Source of the DNA: SBAX01 sp964646605
GTDB taxonomy: Bacteria > Planctomycetota > Phycisphaerae > UBA1845
Assembly: GCA_964646605.1 (NCBI GenBank)
Contig: CAZYEX010000022.1
Location: 1 to 64,000, forward strand
Reading direction: 5' to 3'
DNA: 64,000 nucleotides
In this document: positions 1 to 6,189 of the stretch, piece by piece
How positions within the stretch are numbered: the stretch's first letter is position 1
Layout: each line of letters opens with the position of its first letter
Translations under genes and position numbers: made by a program
Notes under the pieces: model-generated
Database searches by the model: none
What the model was told of the DNA's origin: nothing
Seen by the model: only the letters and a program-made list of their open reading frames with translations

Positions 1-162
1 TTCGATTGCAGATCGCTCCCACTGCCGCGTCTTGCCCGGATCGCTAATCGGCGGAGGCAGCGCCGCCGGATTCGCCGGGTCGGCTGCTTTGCGAAACGCC
101 GTCGGTCGGCTCCAACCGGTCATCTTCGCAAGCTCCTCGACAGTCATCACATCTTTGCTCAT
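1..162 (-). CDS. Partial excisionase-like helix-turn-helix DNA-binding protein
   Basis: The reading frame is open for 54 codons from the ATG at 160-162 to the window edge, so the C-terminus is missing. The N-terminal MTVEELAKMTGWSRPTAF is a typical winged or excisionase/AlpA-type helix-turn-helix start, in which a short helix pair is followed by the recognition helix. A GTGAGG sequence sits about 8 nt upstream as a possible ribosome binding site. It reads in the same direction as the HTH gene at 243-623 and the integrase-like tail at 675-938, which together look like the regulatory end of an integrated element. The recognition of the fold is inference from sequence pattern; the role as excisionase or control protein is a guess from context. 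Confidence 0.55.
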   Translation of the reverse strand, partial: MSKDVMTVEELAKMTGWSRPTAFRKAADPANPAALPPPISDPGKTRQWERSAIE

Positions 163-242
163 GCTCAGCACCTCACTTCCAAGGTCATTGTATCACCGTA
201 TCAAGAGGAAAGCAAGACGATACTAGAAAATCTTCGGACGGG

Positions 243-623
243 TCAGGTCGTGGGGGGAACGTCGTCCCCCTCGGACGGCGGATCGGCCCCAGGATCAGCG
301 GGAAGTCCACCATCGGCGGGATCGGCAGGCCATTGGACCCACTCCTCGGGAACCAACGCCAGCCGCAAACCACGCGCCAGGCGTTCAAGCTCGGAATTGG
401 AAAGTTCCGCGTCTCCTCGGATGAACGAGTAAAGGCGGCGAGCGATCAGGTGGGTATCGCGGGACAGGTCCGCCACGGTGCCGCCAGCGTCCATGTAGGA
501 CCGCAGGCCGTGGTAGCAGCCCCCTTGAATCGGGAACCGCAAGGCATCGTCCGTTGGTGCCCTACCGGCCCGCAGCGTACCAGCCGCCCGCTGAGCCTCA
601 ACCGACTTCGATGATCGCCCCAT
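243..623 (-). CDS. Small helix-turn-helix-like protein of an integrated element
   Basis: About 126 residues starting at MGRSSKSVEAQR; an upstream in-frame start at 665 is possible but would cover a region without protein-like character. The middle (VADLSRDTHLIARRLYSFIRG) followed by LSNSELERLARGLRLALV resembles the helices of an XRE/lambda-repressor-type DNA-binding fold. The C-terminal quarter is rich in Pro, Asp and Gly and probably disordered. It lies between the excisionase-like gene and the integrase-like tail on the same strand. Function is not assigned beyond probable DNA binding within the mobile element. Confidence 0.45.
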   Translation of the reverse strand: MGRSSKSVEAQRAAGTLRAGRAPTDDALRFPIQGGCYHGLRSYMDAGGTVADLSRDTHLIARRLYSFIRGDAELSNSELERLARGLRLALVPEEWVQWPADPADGGLPADPGADPPSEGDDVPPTT

Positions 624-674
624 GTGTCCTCCGGTTACGCCAAAGTGTGCGTATGCCAACTGCAACGGTTACCG

Positions 675-938
675 TCATGCTTCACTAATTCCGTCGAGGC
701 TCATATCCCCCCCTCGACTGCCCGTAGCTCGGCCCGGAGTCGTGCCAGGGTTCAGCCCCGCGCCCTCGACCAACCCGACGATGCGCGCCCGGACTGCTTC
801 CGGTAAGCGGTCCCATGCGGCCACGACCGCAGCCAATTCTGGGTCGGAAACGGCGGATTCGGCGCTTGATTTCGTATAACGCGATTCGGCTGATTTTCGT
901 AAGTCGTTGTGGCTTCTGGAGTTATGATTTCCGAGCAA
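675..938 (-). pseudogene. Integrase-like C-terminal tail (remnant)
   Basis: A short frame that contains VSDPELAAVVAAWDRLPEAV followed by RARIVGLVEGAG. From memory, this pattern (acidic linker, then AAWxxLPExVRAxIxxLV) is common as the last 30 to 40 residues of planctomycete tyrosine recombinases, where it follows the catalytic domain. Here there is no room for the catalytic domain: the frame starts inside the tRNA-Lys half at 938-984. It is therefore either the decayed end of an integrase or an attachment-linked scar. The overlap with an attachment-type tRNA fragment supports a past integration. Assignment as an integrase piece is inference. Confidence 0.35.
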
Positions 939-984
939 CGGCCTTTTAAGCCGTAGGTTTTGGGTTCGAGCCCCAACACCCTCA
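938..984 (+). tRNA. 3' half of tRNA-Lys (anticodon TTT), probable attachment-site scar
   Basis: A perfect anticodon arm (ACGGC, loop CTTTTAA, GCCGT) gives anticodon TTT. A five-base variable loop, a perfect T arm (TTGGG, TTCGAGC, CCCAA) and the acceptor 3' strand CACCCTC plus discriminator A follow. The 5' acceptor strand GAGGGTG and a D arm are absent upstream, so this is not an intact tRNA. Site-specific recombinases often leave exactly this kind of 3' tRNA duplication at one end of an element. The neighbouring integrase-like tail and excisionase-like gene to the left fit that reading. Confidence 0.6.
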
Positions 985-1031
985 GTCGAAAGAACCGGGC
1001 CGCGGGCATGGCGACGATACCGGGGAGTTGT

Positions 1032-1877
1032 TTAGGCGCGGCGGGCGACTTTTTCGGGCTTGTCGGCCACTTTCCAGCGCTGTTTGCCTTCCACGGCTTG
1101 AATGTCCACCAGGTCCGCGGAGACCGGCTCCTGGGTCAAGCGCACGGCCCCGTTGCCGTCCTTGTGGTTGGCGGGGCTGCGCGGGCCGACCGCGGATCCG
1201 ACCAATCGCATGCGGAACTTGGCGTCGCCGACGCGGACCACGTCGCCGTCCTTCAGAGTTTGGAAGTGGATTCGCTCGTCGTTGACGAAGGTGCCGGTGG
1301 AAGTCAGAAGATCAACCATCGCGGGGTAGCCGTAGTAGGTAACCAGTAAGGCGTGGGCCCGCGAGACCTTCGGATCGGCCAGGACAATGTCGCACCCCGG
1401 CCGCCGCCCGATTAGACAGATGTCGCGGCTGGGCTGCAGAATCCGCCCGCCGTCCAGAAGCTCGAAGGCCACGGCGTGCGGAGTGGGTTCCAGGTCAAAC
1501 GGATGCGTATCGCCGTCCCCCTCCTGGGGTGCCGTTTCCACCTTGGCGTGGAACTCCCATTGATCGACAGCCAGGAGGTCGCCATCGGACACACGCTCAA
1601 GTTGCAACTTGAGACCATTGAGATGCGTCCCGTCGCCGGCATGCACATCCAGGGCCTTGATCTCATGCCCGTCGTTGATCAGCGCGACTTGCACCGGGGC
1701 GATCCGTCGGTGGTGCAGGACGATCTTACAACCCTCCCGAGAGCCGATTAAGGTCACCACACGCCTGCAAGGCACGCTGGAGCCCTTTTGGGGACCGTTG
1801 TGGAGGGTGAGTGTCAGGTGGGGTGCGCCGTCCGCGACGGCGGGAATGCGAGCTTTGGGGAGATCCGGGTTGGTCAT
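1032..1877 (-). CDS. Protein with two FHA domains
   Basis: About 281 residues from MTNPDLPKARIP. Two forkhead-associated domains are visible. The first, at roughly residues 40-120, is degenerate (IGSREGCKIVL, then GTHLNGLKL). The second, at roughly 150-225, is canonical with GRRPGCDIVL, SRAHAL and TGTFVNDERI, which supply the Arg, Ser, His and Asn used to bind phosphothreonine. FHA domains act as phosphothreonine readers in Ser/Thr kinase signalling or in secretion machinery assembly; no kinase is visible nearby. The C-terminal 50 residues end in a basic stretch. The upstream in-frame start at 1925 adds 16 residues without domain character, so the internal ATG is preferred. Confidence 0.8.
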   Translation of the reverse strand: MTNPDLPKARIPAVADGAPHLTLTLHNGPQKGSSVPCRRVVTLIGSREGCKIVLHHRRIAPVQVALINDGHEIKALDVHAGDGTHLNGLKLQLERVSDGDLLAVDQWEFHAKVETAPQEGDGDTHPFDLEPTPHAVAFELLDGGRILQPSRDICLIGRRPGCDIVLADPKVSRAHALLVTYYGYPAMVDLLTSTGTFVNDERIHFQTLKDGDVVRVGDAKFRMRLVGSAVGPRSPANHKDGNGAVRLTQEPVSADLVDIQAVEGKQRWKVADKPEKVARRA

Positions 1878-2278
1878 CCTATCGGCTCCTCGTACGGGTC
1901 GGGCTATGACCCGCGAGGCCGGCAATTACCTAGCGGCCGGGGGAGCGCGGTCTGGGGTTGCATCTCGCCCTCCCTTCCCAGTATAGGGACTTCGCTTCCC
2001 CGATTCCAGCGCAAATCCAGAATGCGCCGCTGTTCGAATGCGCTCTCACGGGTGCGAACCGCTTCGCGGCTTGCCGCCTCGCGCTCCTCACCTCCCCTCG
2101 ACCCAGGTCGCGGGCATGACTCCGGCCCTCATCGCATAGAGTTAACGGCACCCAGTTTCCCCGACTTGCGGTCAGCGAATGGCGGATTGGTAGAATAGAG
2201 GGATCGCAGCGGTTTTGTGCAACTGCGCCAAAGAGGATCGCTCCGAGAAGTTCCCGAAGGATGGGTGGGTGCGAGCCT
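1878..2278. other. Intergenic region without a recognisable gene
   Basis: Four hundred bases between the FHA gene and the TPR gene. Open frames here are short and arginine-rich in every frame, as expected for non-coding GC-rich DNA. No tRNA, clear terminator hairpin or repeat family member was recognised. Confidence 0.4.
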
Positions 2279-2899
2279 CTACCGCCCCTCAATTTGGAGG
2301 AACTCGATCATGTATTGGTCATAGGTTTGCTGGCCGGCCGTTGTGCTGAGCACGAGAGCCAATTCGTTGATGACCTTGGTCCCCATCGGCACCCATTCCC
2401 GCCAGCACCCGTTGCAAATGTTGGCGAAAATCTTCTCGCCCAAGGTTCCCCGGAAAGGAGCCTTGGCCAGTCGTCCGTCCGGGCGGCCGCAGCGGGCGCA
2501 TTGGAATCCCTGCGCAGCGGACGTGGACTCGGCCGGAACGTCCGGCTTGGCTGTGGTCTTGAACGCGGGAACGGGCGCCGCCCACCCGCGCAAGGCGTCG
2601 GCCATCGCGTCGCGGGGCATGCGGTCCCCTTGCTCATCGGCCACGGTGACACCGCGTGTCATTGTTTCGACCGCTTGGGGGCGTTTTCCGAGCCGATCGT
2701 AGGCGTGCCCGAGAAGTTGATAGACCTTGGACAACGCGGGGTTGAGCTGCAGGGCCCGCGACAGGGGCGCGATCGCATCCTCGACCCGTCCGGCGTCGAC
2801 GTAGGCCTTGCCCAGGCTGAAGTGCCCCAATTCGTTGTTGGGGTCGGCCTCGGCCATCTGCTTGAACTGTTGAATCCGTCGGTCTTGGTCCATACTCAC
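2279..2899 (-). CDS. TPR protein fused to a YggX-type Fe(2+)-trafficking domain
   Basis: About 206 residues. Residues 5-90 form two or three tetratricopeptide repeats (ELGHFSLGKAYVDAGRVEDA, then VYQLLGHAYDRLGKRPQAVE). After a Pro/Ala linker, residues 130-205 match the YggX/oxidative damage protection fold: a zinc-ribbon-like CARCGRPDG, then GTLGEKIFANICNGCWREW and VINELALVL before a C-terminal helix ending near FLQIEG. YggX proteins protect Fe-S enzymes and handle labile iron in the cytoplasm. The classic protein is about 90 residues and free-standing; here the TPR part may tether it to a partner. The gene stands alone with wide spacers on both sides. Confidence 0.75.
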   Translation of the reverse strand: MSMDQDRRIQQFKQMAEADPNNELGHFSLGKAYVDAGRVEDAIAPLSRALQLNPALSKVYQLLGHAYDRLGKRPQAVETMTRGVTVADEQGDRMPRDAMADALRGWAAPVPAFKTTAKPDVPAESTSAAQGFQCARCGRPDGRLAKAPFRGTLGEKIFANICNGCWREWVPMGTKVINELALVLSTTAGQQTYDQYMIEFLQIEGR

Positions 2900-3174
2900 G
2901 CGTCGCCTGCCGGGGACATGGCCGCCCTCGATCCCACCCTCTGGGGCATCTACGGCTCGTCCCGCAGGGAGGACAGGATAGGCTTAGAGGGGAGAGTGTC
3001 AAACCGTGCCTGCGCGAATCGCAATCGGGTCCCGAGGCACGGTCAATCGCAACTTGACGTTGGCGGGGTTTACTCGTACTCTGGAGAGGCGGCGGCTGCC
3101 GGGTTTCAAGGCGGAAACACGGCAGGTTGCCCAGGATCGACGAACGCCCGTCGTCTGCCAAACCGACGATGATG

Positions 3175-3265
3175 GGAGAGGTGGGTGAGTGGCTGAAACC
3201 AACGGTTTGCTAAACCGTCATACGGGTTTACGCCTGTATCGAGGGTTCGAATCCCTCCCTCTCCG
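3175..3265 (+). tRNA. tRNA-Ser (anticodon GCT)
   Basis: Complete 91-nt class II tRNA. The acceptor strands GGAGAGG and CCTCTCC pair fully, with discriminator G typical of serine tRNAs. The anticodon stem ACGGT/ACCGT carries anticodon GCT at 3209-3211. The long variable arm (about 3219-3240) is as required for tRNA-Ser, and the T arm GAGGG, TTCGAAT, CCCTC is perfect. CCA is not encoded. It decodes AGC/AGU codons. It lies just beyond the end of the toxin-antitoxin cluster on the opposite strand, a common insertion hot spot for accessory DNA. Confidence 0.95.
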
Positions 3266-3527
3266 TTCTTTGGTATGCGCGCCGCCGGTGCCCGTCCGTG
3301 TGGGGGTCGGGTGTTCGAGTGCGGACCCATCTGCGGCGGTCGCCGCGCCTGCGCGACGCGGCACATCTAAGGGCTTTGTCGATCTTCTCGACCGTGCGGA
3401 CGGTCGGGCAATGGCGCCCGGCTTCCAGGCGACAAAGGGCCTCCTGTGGAACCCCGGCCAGTTTCGCCAACCCCTCCTGCGTAAGTCAGAGGGCCTTTCG
3501 GTCGCGGATGATGTCCCGGGCGATCAG
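3228..3527 (-). pseudogene. XRE-family HTH regulator interrupted by an in-frame TGA
   Basis: Reading minus-strand from about 3527 gives DIIRDRKAL, a TGA at 3486-3488, then LTQEGLAKLAGVPQEALCRL and EAGRHCPTVRTVEKIDKAL. Together these make one continuous XRE/lambda-repressor helix-turn-helix in a single frame, with the stop falling where family members have glycine in 'ALGLTQ'. A GGA-to-TGA change would explain it. The frame overlaps the stop codon of the upstream regulator (3524-3967), as in translationally coupled genes, and runs out over the tRNA-Ser gene. It is probably inactive; selenocysteine is unlikely at a structural turn position. Confidence 0.45.
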
Positions 3528-3967
3528 GCGGGGATGGCGACGCCACCTTGCACGGCGCGGCGCCGCAGATCCTCGATGGCTCTTACGGACTCATGGCCGG
3601 GCCGCAGCGCTCCGCGCTCCCAACGCGACACCGTCACCTTGTCCACGCCGATCCGCGCGCCGAATTCCGCTTGAGTCATACCCAGCGCTTCGCGTAGCGC
3701 CGTGAGGAAGCCGGGAGTTGGGGCGCGATCCACTTTCACCGCCAAGGCCCGAACCCGATCCAAAAACTTGACGGCCTGCGGAAGAAACGCGGGCTTGCCG
3801 TCGCGGTCCTTCGTCACCCAACGACCGGGAACTTCGACGTAGAGGACCCCTCCGTCGGGCAGTTTCATCGTATAGGGCAGGTCCGGGTTGGGAAGCTGCG
3901 CGGCCGGCGGGCGTCCGCGTCGCTTTCGCGGTGGCGTTGTTGGTTTCATCCCTTTCGCAGTCTTCAT
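3524..3967 (-). CDS. XRE-family transcriptional regulator of the toxin-antitoxin cluster
   Basis: About 147 residues from MKTAKGMKPTTPP. The N-terminus is a basic RKRRGRPP patch like an AT-hook. The middle (YTMKLPDGGVLYVEVPGRWV) is a short beta module seen in some HTH antitoxins. Residues 95-140 are a clear helix-turn-helix: LREALGMTQAEFGARIGVDK then VTVSRWERG. It overlaps the hicA stop by four bases, so it is probably co-translated with the HicB-like and HicA genes and may be an additional autoregulator or second antitoxin of the operon. The longer frame from 4018 would run into hicA and is not preferred. Confidence 0.65.
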   Translation of the reverse strand: MKTAKGMKPTTPPRKRRGRPPAAQLPNPDLPYTMKLPDGGVLYVEVPGRWVTKDRDGKPAFLPQAVKFLDRVRALAVKVDRAPTPGFLTALREALGMTQAEFGARIGVDKVTVSRWERGALRPGHESVRAIEDLRRRAVQGGVAIPA

Positions 3968-4197
3968 TTTCGTTTTCCTGCGTACAGCTCCACGTACTCC
4001 TTTTCGGACAAGATGCACTGTTTCAGAATGGCCCGCAGCGTGCGGACTTTCAACTGTCGATGGTTGGGGATCACCGTGAATCGCCCGTCGGGATGCGCCA
4101 GGATGGTGTGCTTTCCGCCGGATCGCCGCTCGAACCCCGCCCGTTCCAGCGCCCGGATCACTTGGGTTTGCTTGTTGGCATTCGCGAGGCTAGGCAC
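3964..4197 (-). CDS. hicA: HicA-type mRNA interferase toxin
   Basis: Seventy-seven residues, the usual HicA length. The dsRBD-like fold is recognisable from ALERAGFERRSGGKHTIL followed by HPDGRFTVIPNH and LKVRTLRAILKQ. GKHTIL carries the catalytic histidine that cleaves mRNA. The start overlaps the end of the MerR-HicB gene by eight bases, so expression is coupled and the antitoxin comes first. In the best-known hicAB loci the toxin gene comes first, so the order is reversed here, as also happens in higBA-like arrangements. Confidence 0.8.
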   Translation of the reverse strand: MPSLANANKQTQVIRALERAGFERRSGGKHTILAHPDGRFTVIPNHRQLKVRTLRAILKQCILSEKEYVELYAGKRK

Positions 4198-4831
4198 TGC
4201 GTCTCATCCGCTGCGCCGCCCGCGCCCCCGCCCGTTTCGTCAGAAACGCCACAACCGATTCGATCGCGGCCTTCCCGTTTTCGATTGCTTCGTCAGGCGT
4301 CTGTCCCTGTTCGATGGCCCCCGGCAGCTCGACGCATTGCACTACGAACCCGCCCTCATCGGAGTCATGCGTAACCCGCAGCCGGTACGCTTCGCGACGC
4401 ACCGTCACGGGTTCGACCCATTCCAGCGGCAGAGTTTGCATCGCCTCTTGCGCTTCCAGAATCAGCTTGCCGACATTCACGATCCACCACACCGCCTGCT
4501 TGCTGATCACGTCCATCACCTGTCGGGCGTCGGTCAGCATGTACACCGTCTTTCCGTCGGTGAGCAGCGTAAGCGACGACAGCGCGTCCGGTCTTGCCTC
4601 GTTGGGGTATTCCTTTCGCAAATGCGCGACGGCCTTGCGAACTTGTTGCAGGGAGCAGCCTTGCCCCCGCAAGGCCATGACCGTTTTCACCGCGACCACA
4701 TCCGGAAAGGTATATCGCCGACGGCGGGCGGCCCTGCCGCTGGGTTTCAAGAGCCCGGTGGCATCCCAGTAGGTAAGCTGCCGCTGCGACGCCCCCGTGA
4801 TCCGTCGAACCGCACCCGTTGCCAGTTGCAT
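4190..4831 (-). CDS. MerR-type HTH fused to a HicB antitoxin domain
   Basis: 213 residues from MQLATGAVRRITGASQRQ; an AGGGAGG sequence sits 7 nt upstream of this ATG, which decides the start over the much longer open frame. Residues 1-70 are a MerR-like winged helix (RQLTYWDATGLLKPSG, then FPDVVAVKTVMALRGQG). Residues 75-140 are a linker region with helices. Residues 155-205 are a HicB fold: DEGGFVVQCVELPGAIEQGQ, TPDEAIENGKAAIESVV. HicB normally neutralises HicA and binds DNA through a C-terminal HTH or RHH; here DNA binding appears supplied by the N-terminal MerR part. The first gene of the operon with hicA and the XRE gene. Confidence 0.7.
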   Translation of the reverse strand: MQLATGAVRRITGASQRQLTYWDATGLLKPSGRAARRRRYTFPDVVAVKTVMALRGQGCSLQQVRKAVAHLRKEYPNEARPDALSSLTLLTDGKTVYMLTDARQVMDVISKQAVWWIVNVGKLILEAQEAMQTLPLEWVEPVTVRREAYRLRVTHDSDEGGFVVQCVELPGAIEQGQTPDEAIENGKAAIESVVAFLTKRAGARAAQRMRRSA

Positions 4832-4876
4832 GATAGACCTCCCTTCGTCCGCTCTGCGAGCCCTACGCCCGGAAGA

Positions 4877-4905
4877 ATAGTACAACGGTGTTCCCAACCA
4901 TGCAA
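4877..4905 (-). promoter_or_regulatory. Sigma-70-like promoter of the MerR-HicB/hicA operon
   Basis: On the minus strand TTGCAT (4900-4905) and TACTAT (4877-4882) are separated by exactly 17 bases. They lie 45 bases upstream of the MerR-HicB start, a suitable leader length. MerR activators often use a 19-base spacer, so this normal spacer would fit simple autorepression instead. Confidence 0.5.
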
Positions 4906-5154
4906 GGAAATATACAAGTACGTCCCGTAACCGCCCGGCACCCGGCGCTCGTTGGACCCCGAATGGCGTTTGCGTCCCCGATCGCCTTCTGCTCCAGACG
5001 GACCGGGGCGTGGTCGAAATCCGTCCGCCCCTGTCGGGAACGCCGGCCGCCAGTTGCGCCCCGGGATTGAACCATTTTCGATGCGACCCGCCGCCGCGGC
5101 GGGGGAGTTCGTTGCAACCCAGCGCCGACCGCTTGCGTGCCACGTCGCGGTAGG

Positions 5155-5367
5155 TCACGGCGAGGCGACCAGCGTTTCGAGCCAGACGGGACCGTTGTCC
5201 GTGGGCTGGGCGATCCCCGAGGGGAACGGCCGGCCCGGGTCTTGGTAGGTTTCGATCACGGCGGACAGGGCGTCGCGGGCGTTGTTCAGGGCCTCGTCCG
5301 CGGTGTCGCCCGCAGCGCGGGCTGCACCCGCGGCTACATTCCTTGGCCCTTGCCGGGGGCGGAACAT
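5155..5367 (-). pseudogene. Possible HicB-like antitoxin remnant
   Basis: A short frame contains AAGDTADEALNNARDALSAV followed by IETYQDPGRPFPSG, which resembles the second half of HicB domains (GDTxEEAxxNxxEAI, then an acidic or proline-rich tail). The first half of a HicB fold, with its two beta strands, is not in this frame; a neighbouring frame carries AHDAIVVQFHVPP, so a frameshift between the two is possible. No HicA-like partner follows. It is probably a decayed second toxin-antitoxin module upstream of the intact one. The bases between here and 4906 hold no other recognisable gene. Confidence 0.3.
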
Positions 5368-5450
5368 GGAACTGAACCACGATTGCGTCGTGGGCCTGCA
5401 AGACTTTGCGATCCTGCAGCGCGATCTGTTCGGGCCTTAATGACTGAGGA

Positions 5451-6030
5451 CGGCGGACGACGAGGCGACCCCTTCAGGGTCGGATGGATCGTGGGGGACC
5501 GGGGATCCGTGGGCGGCGCTGCGTTCTGCCCACGGCTACTGTCGGTCAGCCTTTGACGCTGAATGGGTGGGGCATGTTGGTTCGTCCATTCGTTCAGGGT
5601 GAGTTGTGCCGTTGCAGGCTGAAAGCCTGCGCTGTAGTAGCCGGTGGCAAGGGAAGCGCCGCCACCGGATAGGATGCACGACCGAACACAACAACCCTGT
5701 AGGGGTTGCATCATTCGCGGCGCATGGATGCGACCCTTTCAGGGTCGGATGAAACACGGGGCGGCCATAACCGTGGGCGGCGCTGCGCTTTGCCCACGGC
5801 TACTGTAGTGCAGCCTTTCAGGCTGGAAGACGGCGAGGTTGGCGGGGCGAGGCGCTGAATCGGGGCGCTGGCGGCCGGGGATCCGCGGGCGGCGCTGCGC
5901 TCTGCCCACGGCTACTATAGTGCCGCCTTTCAGGCTGGAAGACGGCGAGGCACCAAGGGGTGAAGCGCGCGTCTGGACCCTCACCCCGACCCTCTCCGCC
6001 AGGCACTGGCAGCAAGCTGCCAGTGGCACC
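5451..6030. repeat. Field of intergenic palindromic repeats
   Basis: At least three copies of a unit of roughly 90 bases (about 5460-5560, 5728-5835 and 5865-5950) share a hairpin built from CCGTGGGC and GCCCACGG around a GCGCTGCG loop, followed by GGCTACTgTAGTGC and TTTCAGGCTGGAAGACGGCG. Flanking palindromes include ACCCTTTCAGGGT, CAACCCTGTAGGGGTTG, GCAGGCTGAAAGCCTGC and GGCAGCAAGCTGCC. No coding frame is convincing across it. It separates the toxin-antitoxin region from the RNase E/G gene end. Related units recur near 50110-50220, 32506-32665 and 59185-59249. Confidence 0.7.
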
Positions 6031-6189
6031 CACGTGGGGTGGCGCTACATCCAAACAAGACCTGTTCGCGTTTTTCAGCGGGCTGCTATCCATCAACCGA
6101 GCCGAGCGACGACGATCCGCACCGGCGAAGCCGATTCTCCCACGCTGCCCCGCGCCTTGCGATGCTTGCGCGCCGTCCGCCCGTATCGC

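Noticed and set aside
3486..3488. TGA in the XRE gene as selenocysteine
   Set aside because: It falls at a structural Gly in an HTH and no compact G-looped hairpin follows at the right distance.
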